The translations under genes and the position numbers were made by a program. The notes below the pieces were generated by a model, which was not told the DNA's origin, made no database searches, and worked only from the letters and a program-made list of their open reading frames with translations. Below are positions 11,001 to 23,897 of a DNA stretch of 64,000 nt, one piece after another. The DNA comes from Heterocephalus glaber (taxonomy: Eukaryota > Chordata > Mammalia > Rodentia > Bathyergidae), in the NCBI RefSeq assembly GCF_000247695.1, contig NW_004624733.1, positions 50,489 to 114,488 on the forward strand. The letters run 5' to 3'. Position 1 is the stretch's first letter. Every line of letters starts with the position of its first letter.

Positions 11001-13839
11001 TCAATCCAGTTGTGACTTACCATGTCACAATTGTTGATACATCTTGGAGGGCTCTGTTTCTATTGTTAACATATTTTTTAAAAAACTTGTGCAATTTTCT
11101 TTGGATCTGTCCAACATATGTGCCACCCAAATGATTTTGTGGCTTGGGTAATTTTTTATTCATTTGTTCAGCTCTCAGTTTATGTATGCTAATTAAAAAC
11201 AAATCTATTAGTACACAATGTTAAATGTGTATTGTTTGTAAATATTGTTCTTCACTGTTTAAAATTTTTGTTATGAACAAAAATATTTGTGTTATTTCTA
11301 TATATACAAACTATTTGTAAAACTATTTGCTGTGAAAAAATGGCTTTGATTATTTCGCTTCTTGCCTCCATTTCCCTTTCCAATTAACCTGTGGATATTC
11401 TTATCAAGATAAATAATCTGCTTCCCTAACATTTGAATCTATGCTGACTTTATGCATTTCTTTGACCCATAGAACACAGGAGAAGTGATGACATCCCAGG
11501 GTGAACCCAGATCTGAAGAGAAAAGTAGATGGATAGAGAGCAAATCATACTCCTTATACAAAACGATTTAAGATACTTATTTTAACCTCCTTAGAACTAT
11601 ACCTGTTCTGTCCCTTCTACCTCACTCAAAAACAAAAGCAAAACTATAAATGTAATGTGATCAAGCAGTAAAGACAAAAGAAATGCTTATTTGGCAATGA
11701 AAGTTAAGGAAAAGAGAAAATGAAGTTTAAGTATATATTTTTTCAATCCTACATTTTCTGCTAAATTAATATGAACATCTAGTTGAAATGCATGACTTTA
11801 ACTCAATGATATTAACTCAGAATACATTTGGAAAGAGAATATACTGATAATAATATAAAAAATTTAGTAAAAACATTTTAACTTGCAAGCAATGATAGAA
11901 CCAGATGGAGTTTTATGATTGCAGCACTCAGGGACAACACAAAAATGATACGTTTTATCAAGAACAAAAAGTTTTATAGAAGTAAGTTAGGGTTCAGCTA
12001 CCCGTTGTTTCATTATTTTTAAAAACTCACAATTTAATGGCTTTATGCAACCATTTTTTTGCATATGACTTTGTGAATTAGGAATTTTGAAAGCACTTGT
12101 ATGGGAGCTTCTTTTCTGATCTACACTGTAACTTTCAGAGCAGCTGGGGTTGGATGATCTGTTTCCAAGTTTATTTCATCTCTGTTTTTAAAAATTAGGT
12201 GGATTAGACAGAAAAAATTTTAAAAAGTTTAAATGAACTTTACTATATGAACATCAAGTAAAACTCCTACTCAAATAATTGTTCATATAATAAAACACAT
12301 TTAGAGATAATAGTAAATTGTGAATAAATATATTTTATGTGAGGAATGTAATAAAGTGTTTTAAAATTCTTCAGATATCTACTAATATAATTCACAAAAC
12401 AAGAGTAAGGAGGAGAAAATCAATATTTCCATCCTGACAAATGTTCCAAGAAAGATTGGGTAAAATTTCTAAATAAAAAGACCAAAACATCACCAATTTT
12501 ATAATGAAGGACTACTTCCTTAGTTGGTAAAGGATATTTAACTGAAGGCTACATTAAATAATGCAGAATAAAACAATACAAAACATAACTATACACTGTA
12601 GTTTTATATTTTTATTAACCAGAAAGCCCAACATTACTACTGTGATTTATAGATTATAGTTACTGAAGTTTTAGATGAGTATCACCAACTCTCTCCATGT
12701 TTTATCTGCTAGAGTCATAAGAACTACCAGGGCTTTTTTGTTTTTACTATTCAAGTTTTCTCTTTCAAATCTCCATGGACTTATATGAAATTACTTTTTC
12801 TATTTTTTAGACTAGTGACCTTCAAAGCCTTCTTCACCCTCAGCACAATGTGTCCTTTTTGAAAAATTTTCTTTGACACACTCAGAGTTAGTAAACTCAT
12901 TCTCTCTGACCCTTTTTTGTATCACTCTTGAAATTGAATTGCAATTATATTTTAATGTATGTTTTTCTCTCAACAGAATAAGTGCTCTTTGGGTGCAAGG
13001 AGAAAACACTAATTGTATTTCTGGAAACTAACAAAGTGAATTTTACAACTGAAGAGTAAGGTTTATGACTATAAATACATTTGCAAGGTTTACATTCCCC
13101 CCCCCCCACAGGGGTTTGATGTCTTTCTCCTCAAAAACTTGTTTTTCTCTAAAATTACAAAGAATATTTATTTTAGATGTTCTGTAAGTTTATATATTGT
13201 CTACCATATGGTAATGGGAAAATTGTCATTCATCTAGAAGGTAATAATTATTTCTGTTAGATAACATATTGTCTCCTACATCACTGCAAATATATTATTA
13301 TAGAAAGAAAGTTTTGAATAAACCTAATTAGAAAAGCAATGAAAGTTATCTGTAGGGGCACCACATGTGGGCAATGGCATTAGCAGAAAGATATTTGGCA
13401 TAGGTTGATTTGCAAAATTGGTTTGACAGAACATCCTAAAGTAAGTAAATAGAATTATTTAAACTGTATATAGAACACAGTAAAACATACTTTATATTTT
13501 ATACTTAATAATGTATATAATTTTTATATACTTACATATTTCTATAGTATATGTTCTATATATGTTCTCACTTATTTGAAAAAAACTAGTTTATATATAA
13601 CTATCAATATATGTGTTCTATACATTATTTTAAGTCTAGTGTAATTTTACATTAAACATTTTTAAAGTTTCTTCAAAGTTTGGTATGCAAAAATCAACAT
13701 TCAGATAGCTGAGATATCATAGGGTATATGATCCAGTTTGTGAAAGTGATGAAATAGCTAATATTGAAAATCTATTTATCAGTGTTTCATAGGTGAAACT
13801 GTAAAATAATAGTGATACAATGGAATGGGTCAAAAATAA
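11001..13839. other. AT-rich sequence, nothing recognised
   Basis: Nearly 3 kb of AT-rich DNA without a recognised repeat, RNA gene or exon. It holds a C10 run at about 13098 and a TATATA-rich stretch at 13,500-13,620. Open frames are short and compositionally random. Old, unrecognisable repeats are likely but I cannot support them. Confidence 0.55.
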
Positions 13840-14280
13840 TACAGGTTCTTGTGTATGGCAAGGAAAGGATTGCAAAACATACACTCCATAGTAAGTAATA
13901 AGTAGATATGTTTATTGAAGATCACCAGGAAGGTAACAGGTACAGGCAAAGGAGACAAAAAAGACTAACTCAGGCTTTCAGAATTTAAAGGCCACAGGCC
14001 TCTGATTTTAGGTACCTGCTACTGAATCACTGTCACAACTGTTCTGCTGCCTATGGCATGGTGATCTCTTAGGCTTTGGTTATTTTATTTTGTATCTCTT
14101 TTAAGAAAAATGGAAGTATGAATAACAAGGTGATGTTTACAGTTGAATGTAGGGAAGGAAGTGACTCATTGAGCTCCTTTGTTTCTAACTGTACTAGTAG
14201 TGAGCATGTGAAAGAACTAATGAGCCTGACTTGGCCACATGCTCAATTTTTGCCCTTATGAGTTTACACATTGCAGCACT
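13840..14280 (-). mobile_element. Possible solo LTR (weak)
   Basis: The segment has a slightly different composition from its surroundings. Read on the minus strand it holds a polyadenylation-like CAATAAA (complement of TTTATTG at 13,911) followed by U5-like sequence, as in the other LTRs here. I could not find TG...CA ends or a target duplication, so this is only a candidate. Confidence 0.25.
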
Positions 14281-14489
14281 GTAACATAATTGGCAGCAAA
14301 GCAGTAGTCTTCTTGGTTTTTTCTTAAAGAAAACCTCTGCAATTATAGCTTACTCTATGGAATCTTAAAATTGTAAACCAGTCTCTTCAATATAGTGTAA
14401 GGCTGTATGGTGTCATAATACATATCTTTGGACATTAATGCAAAATAATTTTTAAGCATCGCAACAAATAATCTACCAAAATTTACAAT

Positions 14490-14743
14490 TGTTAGAAAAA
14501 TCCAGGGCCAAAACTAGGACAGGAACCAAACAGGCCTTTATTGCAGAGGGGAGCCAGCTGCCAGGCTGCCTCTGAACCAAGGGAGAACAGAAGCTGCTTG
14601 AAGGATTTTTAAAGAGTTGAGTGAGGGCTAGGTGACCTGGAGGGTTTGGATTGGTGCAGGTGGTGGTGGGGGGGTTGTGATGGATTACAAGATGAAGAAG
14701 ACCAACTTAGGTGGGAAGGGAGACATCTTGGGACTGGCTATCA
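14490..14743 (-). repeat. ERV-A 3' LTR
   Basis: 254 bp. On the minus strand it begins TGATAGCC and ends TTTTCTAACA, the usual TG...CA. A polyadenylation signal AATAAA is the complement of TTTATTGC near 14,540. It aligns with the right-hand LTR but carries only one copy of the roughly 75-bp U3 repeat that the other LTR has twice. The left flank is the target duplication ACAAT. Confidence 0.88.
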
Positions 14744-14770
14744 ATTCCAAGCCTTTTGTTTTATGGGTAC
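14744..14770 (-). other. ERV-A polypurine tract region
   Basis: Immediately before the 3' LTR the minus strand reads AAAACAAAAGGCTTGGAAT, a purine-rich run in the position of the plus-strand primer of a retrovirus. Two pyrimidine interruptions suggest decay. Confidence 0.5.
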
Positions 14771-14944
14771 TGGGGTGAAAGTCTCTTCTTCCGCAGCTGC
14801 TTCCTGCTGTCAAAGGGGTGTTGTTGGGTGGGGGATAGATGGCTAAGGTGTAGTCTCCTTAGGTGGAGCCAGCATCAGTAGCGAAGGGCTGGCATCCAGC
14901 CGTGATGAGTTCACTGACTGGTTGGTAAAAGCCCACATGTGTTC

Positions 14945-16370
14945 CTATAAGAAATTCTGAAAACAGCAAAACAGACAAGGCCCAACCAGGACTAGGAGGC
15001 ATAGCCAGGCCAGTGGGCCTAGGAGGGGAAGCAACCAGGGCATAATTTGTTGGTATAGTGAGTAGTTCTGGGGTATACCCCCAAGTTCCCCACTGTTTCT
15101 GGTAGTTTTCTATGCATTCCTTTAATTCTTTGACCTTTGTTTTAACTATACCTGATTGGTTGATGTAATAGCAGCATTCTTCACAGAGGAACTAGCATGT
15201 CCCTGCCTGTGCTGCTTTCAGCATGTCCAGGGCACATCTGTTCTGTAGGACAAGGGCCACCAGTGAATTGACTTGGTCCTGGACAGTGGCCAAGGATTTG
15301 GCTATTTTGTCCATGTCCTCAGAGATCTCCACAGAAAGTACATGACAGAAGTGTGCAGAGGTGGAGATGCCTGCCATACCTGTTGCCATGGTGATTAGTA
15401 CCCCAGCTCCCATTTGGAAAGGAACAAGAAGGGGAGCTGCCTTTTGAGGCAGTTGCCAAGTTTTAATAGGGCTGCTTCTGTGATTTGCTGGTTAGTGTAC
15501 ATAGTTAAGGGGGGGCTAAGGAACATGATATAGCAGAAGGTCTCTGTTTAAAGCACCTAAAGGCTTCCTGGTTACAAATTATAGGCCAGATGGGAAGCAG
15601 ACTGGGTGGTTGCCAGGGATGATTGAGGAACATAAAGAGCTTGTGGAGTTATTGGGAAGACCAGCACAAGTCAAATTTCTGGGTTGGGAGGGAGGAGGTA
15701 AGTTAATTGCAAAGCGTTCAAGGGCCACAGAGATATTTTGGGTGTCTGGGAATGAAATGTTAAAGACTAGAGGAATGAGAACTGAAGTAAAAGGATGGGG
15801 ATGTATAGACAAGCACATCCAACAGTCAGAGAAGTTACCAGGGAGGTTACAGAGGGTAGTATTGAGACACAAAAGTCTTTTGAGAGTTTGGGTTACCTGG
15901 TTAACAACTGACAAGTCTATCCCTTTATATGGGGTGGGGTCATGGGTTTGAAAAACATTTCAAGGGTGGCTTGAACCTTTTTAACCTCCTCTTTTAAGGC
16001 CTGGTCCTGTGCCCCCATCACTTGTTCCCATCAAGGGGAGGTAGATCCAACAAGCAGTGGACCCTTGGCTTGCTCCACAGGAGGAGGTCATGGCCTAATG
16101 TATTATTCTGCCTGTCCAATATTTTTTTCCCTGAGTGTATGCATAAGGTAGCAGAGTGGTAGAAGGAGTAGTACATGGAAGTGAGATATCTAAAGCCAGG
16201 TGGGCCCTTTTCTACAAGATGTGTCCCACTCCAATCCATTATCCAGACCTTGTCCCCTGGGGGTTTACAGCCAAAAGAGAAGGGGGTGAGAGGTGAAATA
16301 GGTTAGTCCCCCTGCAAGGATAAGAAAGGAGAGTTGGAGCATGTTAATGAAAGCAGATGAGGATGCAGAG
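14945..16370 (-). pseudogene. env: ERV-A env remnant, 3' part (SU C-terminal half and TM)
   Basis: Distal part of the ERV-A envelope gene, cut off from its start by ERV-B. Frames at 16018-16239 and 15579-15914 hold surface-unit sequence with N-glycosylation motifs and a CWMC motif of the CXXC type used for the SU-TM bond. The frame at 15192-15413 holds the transmembrane subunit: a Gly/Ala-rich fusion-peptide-like start and the conserved LQNR segment, here followed by Cys. An in-frame TAG then interrupts it just before the cysteine pair ECC. A hydrophobic membrane anchor is visible in a shifted frame near 14,950-15,035. The gene is non-functional through several stops and frameshifts. Confidence 0.85.
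16366..16370. other. Target-site duplication of ERV-B, left copy (CAGAG)
   Basis: CAGAG directly precedes the left LTR of ERV-B and is repeated at 24825-24829 directly after the right LTR. It is part of the ERV-A env sequence, which proves that ERV-B was inserted into ERV-A. Confidence 0.88.
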
Positions 16371-16876
16371 TGTTAGGGCTAAGTCCCCAACAGCAATAAT
16401 CACCCGAGTCATGACACAATGTAAAGTCTGCAGAGAATTTTATTTCAGCCAGGACCAAATCCCCTGCAAGGAGACTGGCCCCAGATTGAACTTTTGGTCA
16501 GTTTTTATAAAGAAAACCCTTGCCCTGCGGAAAGCATATCTACGGAAGCGAGAAAGAATGAGTGGTTAGCACCTCTGGGTTACCAGATACATAATGTACA
16601 ACCAGCCCTTATAAAATGTAAACACACATCCTGTTATTTATGATGGGTGGGTTCCATATGTGCTCTTGTAGTTGTATGTCTAAACTCTTAAGCATCAACC
16701 AAAAAGAGGAGTAGAGCCACAAGATAAGAACATCTGGTGTGTTGAGACATCACACAGGAGTACAAATGTGAGATAAGAGCCCCCCTCCTTTCAGAGTACA
16801 CACAGAGGACATTTTCCCATCAGGACTGGGGCAGTTCAGACAAAATGGAGTCTCTTAAGCTAACTTAGGTCTCTCA
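16371..16876 (-). repeat. ERV-B 3' LTR
   Basis: 506 bp. The minus strand begins TGAGAGACCTAAGTTAGC and ends in CCCTAACA. A TATA box (TTTATAAAAACTG, complement at about 16500-16512) and a polyadenylation signal AATAAA (complement at about 16440) mark U3, R and U5. It aligns end to end with the LTR at 24306-24824 except for small indels, such as a 20-bp C-rich stretch present only in the other copy. Confidence 0.92.
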
Positions 16877-16895
16877 TTCCCCACTGGTTCTAACA
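16877..16895 (-). other. ERV-B polypurine tract
   Basis: On the minus strand AGAACCAGTGGGGAA lies directly before the TG of the 3' LTR, the expected place and base composition for a retroviral plus-strand primer. Confidence 0.65.
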
Positions 16896-16902
16896 CACTG
16901 AA

Positions 16903-18802
16903 TCAAATCCTTGATTCTTCCTCATCTTCTTCTATTATAGGTTCATATAGTTGTTTGAACCTATATTCCTGCCTGAAGACCATGAGTTTTACTGTCTCTA
17001 TTCTTTGTCTTACATACTTGATGATGGAATTTATAACACATGGTCCAATTAGCAACATTAGAAGTAAGATGACTAGGGGTTCAGTTAGGGTGGAGAGCAA
17101 GGTAGTCATCCAGGGGGACCAGTTAAACAGGGATTGGTACCAATTTTGGTCTTTTTGAGTCCAGTATTTTGTCTTTAAATTTTCTCATACCATGGCCAGG
17201 GTGTCTCTTATTATTCCAGATTGATTAGCATAAAAACAGCACATTTCTTCTAATGCCACACATAATCCCCCTTGTTTCATAAACAGCAAATCTAATCCTC
17301 TCCTATTCTGTAACACAACCTCAGCCAATAAGTCTACTTGTTTTTCCATCCTAGAAACAGTCTTCCAGATATCCTAGATCTCGGGCTACCTTGTGGCTTA
17401 AAATTTTAAAGTTACTATCCTGTACTATGAGTGAGGAGGATCCTATGGCTGCAGAGCCTGCTATCCCCAATCCTACCAGAATGGGGACCAGAACAGGGGC
17501 TGCTCTTTTATGTCTGTATAAGTCTATGGCAGCATCCAAGTGTTCTTGTACTTCCTCCCCATTATAATATAACACTTATGGAATTATATAAACAGTGGCA
17601 CAGAGAGTCAGATTGATCTGTAAAACCAGACTTGGGAATACATTGAGTCGATCCCTCAGTCCATGCAAATCAGGCATCCTCTGGAGCCTTATAATATAAA
17701 GGGGAACCTGGAGTTGTATGGTTGGTGAAAGTTAAGTTACATAAACCCTTGTAAGGTGAACTATCCAGGTTATAATTTGTCCCAGTCAGACATGTCCCTG
17801 TTCCTTGTACATCTCCTAAAGTTAGCATAGGTTTATTCCAGTTACAATCAGTGGAGGACACAGATTTAGGCACAGCAGTCACTCCCACCCCTACATAATA
17901 GGGGGGCTTTGGGTCTAGCTAAACATAATCAACAATCTCCTGCTTCCCCCGGTCTAGATGAAATTAGCAATTTATGAACCTTGGTTAACATCTCTAAGAT
18001 TGGTATGGTGGTCTCTGGCCTCTCAGGGGTGGAAATTTTTGACAGGTCAGTGCAAATAGTTAACAACCTTACAGTTGGACCAGGACTTGGTCTCTTAGGA
18101 GGCAGCTCAGATTTTTCTACAGGGATAGGAAGAGCCAGGTCTTTGGTCCTAATGCTAATGGGGCTCTGTATCGGCTGCATTGGATGATAAATTCTGATCT
18201 GGGATCAAATCTTGCTATATGTAGTCTGATGCCCCATGTCCTTCCTGAGCTCCAGGAGGGGTCAGTTATCCTGTTTGGCTGGACTTTTAGATCTTGAGGT
18301 TGCATCATTGTAGGAGTCATTTTTAACCAGGGATCTGCAGCCTGGACTGACCAGGCTACCTAGAACAGTCATAGTCCCCTGGGCTATCTTCACAGTATTC
18401 GTCCCTGTCTGCTGGACACACATAAAATTGTATTGGTGTGGGGTTTGAATATCTGTAGCAATTTCTGAAGTCTAGGCTCCCTAGGTCAGATAATCCTGTC
18501 TGAGAGAAACTCCTTTTGACATAACGAGTTTCTGGTGGCTGGTAGGTTTCCCTTGAGTCTAAATTACATAAGCTTATCTGGAAAGTGACCTTGGACTGGT
18601 CTGGTCTTTTAGTGATTTGGCTAAGGACCTTTCTGTTAGAGGTCAGCCTGAGTTCCCAGATCTCCTCTAATGGAGCATAAGGGTTACGGCGTTTCCCACC
18701 CTTCCAGATTAAGCCCATAACAATCAGACCAAACAGCCAAGTTATTTTTCCCAACCCAGTCTTATCTTTTGGTCCCCAGGCTTGTTGAGGACTTTCCATC
18801 AT
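16903..18802 (-). pseudogene. env: ERV-B env remnant (SU and TM)
   Basis: Envelope gene starting at ATG 18802, overlapping the pol stop. The first frame (18356-18802, 148 codons) has a hydrophobic leader (ITWLFGLIVMGLIW) and then cysteine-bearing surface-unit sequence, and ends at a TAG. Further frames at 17929-18180 (proline-rich, as in gammaretroviral SU hinges) and 17670-17888 (SU with N-glycosylation sites) follow. The frame 17351-17575 carries a furin-type cleavage site (RHKR) and a hydrophobic Gly/Ala-rich fusion peptide. Downstream lie [10 protein letters not shown] and CX6CC near 17236-17295, and a membrane anchor with a cytoplasmic tail at 16903-17109. Landmarks are in order but frames are interrupted, so no full envelope can be made. 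Confidence 0.88.
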
Positions 18803-21800
18803 TGTAGTGCTGGATGCTGTGAGTCATCCTCTCTGGGTGCCAATTTGACATGGGAGTGATGAATCCATACAGTCAGTCCAGTGACCTTGAGAGCTGATGG
18901 AGTCCTCAAGACCACAGGATAAGGCACTTTCCAATGGGGCTTGAGGCTCTTTGTCTGATGTTTGCACACCAAAACCAAGTCCCCTCATTTGAATTGATGA
19001 GGTGGAAATGGAGTGGTATTGCTCCTGGTCTGGTGGATTTGATCGTGAAGATGGTTTTGGATATCCTGTAATGCTTGGAGAGACTGAATCAAAGAATTAT
19101 TAGTGGTCTCAGTTACATGTTCTAAGTTAACCTTGGGGAGGAGAGGTGGTGGCCTCCCATATATAATTTCAAAGGGAGTAAACTTGACATAAGGTGTGCA
19201 CCAAACCATGAGTAAGGGAAGAGGGAGCAAATCAGGCCACCTACCACCAGTTTCCAAAAGGAACTTTGTCGATGTTTCCTTTAAAGTTCTGTTCATCCTT
19301 TCTACGTGCCCTGAACTTTGTGGGCAATAGGCACAGTATAGTTTCCATTCAATATTTAGAGCCCTTGCCAATAATTTAGACACTTGAGCCATGAAGGCCA
19401 GGCCATTGTCAGACCCCAGGTACTGTGGGAGACCATATCTGGGGATGAGCACTTGCAGTAATATTTTAGTAAACATATTAGCAGACTCTGTCCTGGTTGG
19501 GTTAGCTTCTACCCATCCTGAAAAAGTATCTACTAGGACCAGTAAATATTTGAACCTTTGGCTGGATTTTACCTCTGTAATGTCCAGTTCCCTGAGTTCT
19601 CCAGGTTGTGTCACCCTCAATTGAGACCCCTCCTTGTGGGGCTCCACATGGGGATTGACTTGAGTGCATACTTGGCATCTGAAACAGATATCTGTAACCA
19701 ATGATGTTAGTCCTGGAGTGGAGGATTCGAAACTCACCAGGTTCTTCAGTTTGGATTCCCCTAGATGGGTAAGGTGATGGAGCTTTTGAAGAAGTTGTCT
19801 GTCCAGGGCTTGAGTTGGCAGATTCTCTCATCTGGTCACTTCCACCACCTGGAGTCCTGTTTTATTGCCCCTAGTTGAGCATTTTTGTTCTCCTCCTCCT
19901 GAGTGTGTGTGGCCAGTTGCAGTAAGTAGCCAAAAGGTTGGATGAGCAATATGTCTATGGGCCCCACTGGTTCTTTGGCTACCTGTCGGGCCATCTGGTC
20001 AACTGCGTGATTTCCTCTGGCCTCATAATGGGTTCCTTTTTGATGACCTCAACAATGAATGATTGCCACTGCTTTGGTTCCCATATTGCCTCCAATAGGG
20101 CCAAAATTTCTTCCTCATTTTTAATACTTTTTCCTTCTGAGGTCAGTAAGCCTCGCTGCCAGTAGATGTCGCCATGCACATAGGCTGTGGCAAAGGTATA
20201 CAGGCTGTCAGTGTAAATAGTCTTTTCTTGGCTGAGCCGCGAAGCCTGAGTCAGTGCTATCAGTTCAGCTTTTTGGGCTGAGGAGCCCCTATTTAGAGGC
20301 TGAGCCCATTTAATTTCTCCTTCTGGTGCGACCACAGCTGTCCCAGCATACCTGATCCCATCTTCCACGTAACTCCTCCCGTCCATGAAGTATACCGCAT
20401 CTGGCTTTTGGACAGGGACATCAGTGAGGTTTGGCCAGTTGGTGGTGGAGGAGGTAATCACGTCCTGGCAATCATGAGCTGGTTTGTCCATGTCAGGATC
20501 AGGGAGCAAGGTCACCGTGTTGAGGGCCGTCTCTTTTGTGAAGCGAATCCAGGGTTGATCTAGGAGTAAAGCTTGATACTGGGTCAGTTGGGCATTGGAG
20601 AGCCAATGGTCAGGGGTTCCCCGCAATAAAGTTACAACTGCATGTGGAGAGGTTATGATCAGATCTTGGCCTAAACTGTTTGTCTGCCTCTTTTACAAAT
20701 ATGGCAGTGGCTGCAATGGCCCGCAGATAAGTGGGCCACCCAGTGGCCACTGGGTGCAGCCTCTTGCATAAGTAGGCTACTGGGCTATTTCATGGGCCGA
20801 AAACCTGAGTTAATACACCCTTGGTGATTTCCCCTTTTTCAGCCACAAACAAGAGGAACAGCTTAGTAATGTCAGGCAAAGCCAATCCCAGAGCTGAAGT
20901 CAGGGCTTTTTTTTAGCTCCTGGAAGGCTGTTTCTTCCTCTGTGGTCCAAACCAAGGGGGAATTTCCACCTGCTGTGGTCAAATACAGGGGTTTTGCTAT
21001 CTCTTCAAAACCTAGTATCCAAAGATGACAGTAACCCACTTTTCCCAAAATTTCACAGACCTGATGTTTTATGACAGGGGTTGAGATTTGAAGAATAGCC
21101 TGCATTCTCTGGTTTGAGAGCAGTCTTTTCCCTTCAGATATCTGATACCCTAAGTAGGTGGCCTTAGTTACACATAGTTGTGCTGATAGCTTTTTGGCTG
21201 ATACCCTATACCCCAAGTTTTGTAATAGCCCCAGAAGGTCTTTTGTCACCTCTTTACAGGTTTCAAAGTCCCCTGCGGCTATTAACAAATCATCAACATA
21301 TTGTAACAATGTCACTTCTGAATTGGTAGCTCAGTAGGTGGACAGTCATGGTTTAGTGCTTCATCGAACAAGGTAGGAGAGTTTTTGAATCCCTGTGGAA
21401 GTCTAGTCCATGTCAAATGTCCTGAGAACCCCCAGTCTGTATCTACCCATTCAAAAGCAAACAGTGATTGACTCACAGGTGCCAGCAGGATGCTGAAGAA
21501 GGTGTCTTTGAGATCCATGACCATGTACACCTGGCAATCTGGCAGGAGGCTGAGTAAGGTGTAGGGATTGGGCACCGTGGCGTGGATGGTCACCACTTGC
21601 TTATCTCCCATAGGTCCTGGACAGGCCAGTAGTCATTGGTACCTGGTTTTTGTACAGGGAGAAGAGGTGCATTTGAGGGAGACTTACATGGTACCAGGAT
21701 CATAGAGTCCATGAGCCTCTGTAGAGGTATTTTGATCTTGTCTTTTGCCAGTTTCTTTATCCGATACTGTCCAATCACTATCGGGGTAGAGAATGCCAAC

Positions 21801-22333
21801 AATGTGATCACAACAGGTGGTTGATAAGTGGCCAGTCCCAGTGGATTCATTTCCACCCATACTTGAGGAAAGAGGCTTTGTAACTCTTGCAACAATTTTG
21901 CATCCTGATCTAGAGTTTCTCTGGGTTGGAGAAGATATTCTTCATACAGAGGACAGGTCACCAGAATTTTAGTTGGCGTACCCAACTGTAGACTAGCATC
22001 TTGTTCAGTGAAAGAAATAGTTGCCTTAAGTTTTCTCTGAAGATCCCATCCCAGCAGCAGGTAAGGACATTCTGGGATGACTAAAAAGGAATGTGTTACC
22101 TGATGTTTTCCTAAATCAACAGCCTTGGAGGTGGTCCATGATTATTCTTTGTCTTTTGTTCTTGTTGTTCCCTGTACTATAGTCTTGTGTGTAGTCACAG
22201 ATCCCAGTGGCTGGGTCAAAACAGAAAAAACCGAGCCTGTGTCCACTAAAAAATTACCTGGAGTGCTCACTATCTTTATCTTTACCATGGGCTCCTAGGG
22301 TCCTATAGTGAAAGAGCCCGATCCCCCTAATCT
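18797..22333 (-). pseudogene. pol: ERV-B pol remnant (protease, RT, RNase H, integrase)
   Basis: Protease has its active site DTGS at 22232-22243 but runs into an in-frame TAA at 22142-22144. RT is spread over three frames (21590-21985, 21312-21611, 20872-21315) and keeps the catalytic YVDD at 21289-21300 and LPQGFKNSP; frameshifts fall near 21,600 and 21,315. RNase H (19979-20626) shows MDGRS, KAELIAL and YTDS, the acidic residues of its active site; the conserved end of the domain continues in another frame after a shift near 20,050. Integrase (18985-19737, 250 codons) keeps its Asp, Asp, Glu triad (residues 52, 110, 146 of that frame) with exact D-35-E spacing, then meets a TGA at 18985-18987 before the C-terminal domain. 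The end of pol overlaps the env start, as in gammaretroviruses. Confidence 0.9.
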
Positions 22334-23897
22334 TCAGCAGTCTCCATTATCAGGACCTTTTGTTCTCTCTCTGTGGGGGGTCTCCTTTTTATCCTTTTGG
22401 AAGGGGCACTCTCTCTGCCAATGCACTAACTTTTTGCAAATTGTGTATTGATCTTTCTTTAAGGGCAGGTGTCTCTTTTCCCCTTGTTCATCTCTCCCTC
22501 ATCCCTTAAATTTATGGGTGTCTGAGGCTGCAATAGTGACTCTTCCCAATTTCTTGGCCACTGCTTCTTCAGGGGAGTCATGATTTTTATAAACTCTTTG
22601 GGCTATACTCAAGAGCTCAATCCTATTCTTTCCCTGAAATACTTCTAACTTTTGTAACTTTCTTCTAATATCTGGTTCTGACTGGGAAAGAAAAGCCAGA
22701 TTTATCATGGCTGCATTTTCCGGAGTATCCGGGTCTATGGGGGTGTAAACCTGGTAGACTTCTAAAAGCCTTTCCAGGAATGCCGCTGGGGATCTGTCTT
22801 CCCCTCACTTACCTTGTTCAAATTGGTCAGGTTTCATGCCACCACTCAGAGTCCTCTCAAAATATGCTGGTGGTAGGCATCCAAGTCCCTCTTACTGTTA
22901 TTAGTATTTGGGTCCCATTGAGGTCTCTGGGTAGGCATGACTGTCTCTATCCTAGCTGTCTTGTCTGGGAGAGTATCTGATCTTGGCCCCAGGGTGTCTT
23001 GTATAGCCTCCTGAAGAATACAATCTCTCTCCTCTGATGTGAAGAGGGTCTGTGAGAGCTGCTGGGAATCATCCCAGGTGGGCTGAGTATGGAAAACAGA
23101 CTCAAGGTGAGAAATTAAGACCTGGAGCTTCTCCAAGAAGGGAGGGTTTTGATGTCTCCAATTGTAAAGGTCACTAGTGGTGAAGGGAATATATATAAAG
23201 CCCCCACCCCCAGCCTCAGCCTGGCACAGGGGGAAGAGAGGTGCTGGGCTGTAAGGAGAGGTGGAAGAGGCAGGGATTTGAGGTCCTTGACTTTTTGTGT
23301 TGCCTGCCTCATGGCCATAGTCTTGGCCATATCTGGTGTGGGGAGGAGAGAAAATATTAGAAGGCACTTCTCTATCAGTGGAGTCAGGGTTCAATGGTGA
23401 GGCTGAGGGATAAGGAGGTGGGGAGGGGTCCCTTTGTGGTCATAGGAAGTCCTCTTCTGATGGAGTTTGGAGGACATCAGGCTGATCAGATGACCAAACC
23501 TTCCTGGCTGAGGCCAAAAGAACTTGGGCTCGTGTGGGCCTGTTGCTGGTTCTCTGTAGAGAGCAAATAGGATCCCCTCCTCATAGGGAACACAGGAGGA
23601 GCCACTTAGGTGGCTCTTCTATGAGATTCAGCCAAATATCAATATATGGGATTTTGTTGGGAAGGCAGGGCCTGCCACTCCCATTGACTCTTTTCCAAAG
23701 ATTCATGACAATAGGTAAATCGGTTTCTTGTGGAGGCCACCCCTCCCCAAGCACAGGCCATACAAGTTTGCAAAGGGTGAGGACTTTCAGTTTGGAAAAT
23801 TTAGTCTCTTATTTATCTTATCTGAAGTGTAGATTTTCCTGAAATTAGAAAGAACACAGTCAAGAGGGGTAGAGGGCTTGGACTCCGAGGTGCCCAT
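22334..23897 (-). pseudogene. gag: ERV-B gag remnant (MA, p12-like, CA, NC)
   Basis: Starts at ATG 23897 with Met-Gly, the context for N-terminal myristoylation of matrix. A frame at 22846-23394 covers a proline-rich p12-like part and the capsid start (PFTTSDLYNW, near 23160-23187). The frame 22499-22708 holds the capsid C-terminal region. The nucleocapsid knuckle at about 22406-22447 keeps Cys, His and Cys in place, but the first zinc ligand is Tyr (TAC). A TGA at 22334-22336 ends this frame, and TAG followed by a G run (22327-22329 on the complement) lies next to it in another frame. The real gag stop, normally read through to make Gag-Pol, could be either. Confidence 0.87.

Noticed and set aside
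14646..14846. Trp/Gly-rich plus-strand frame
   Set aside because: It lies antisense across the ERV-A 3' LTR and its edge.
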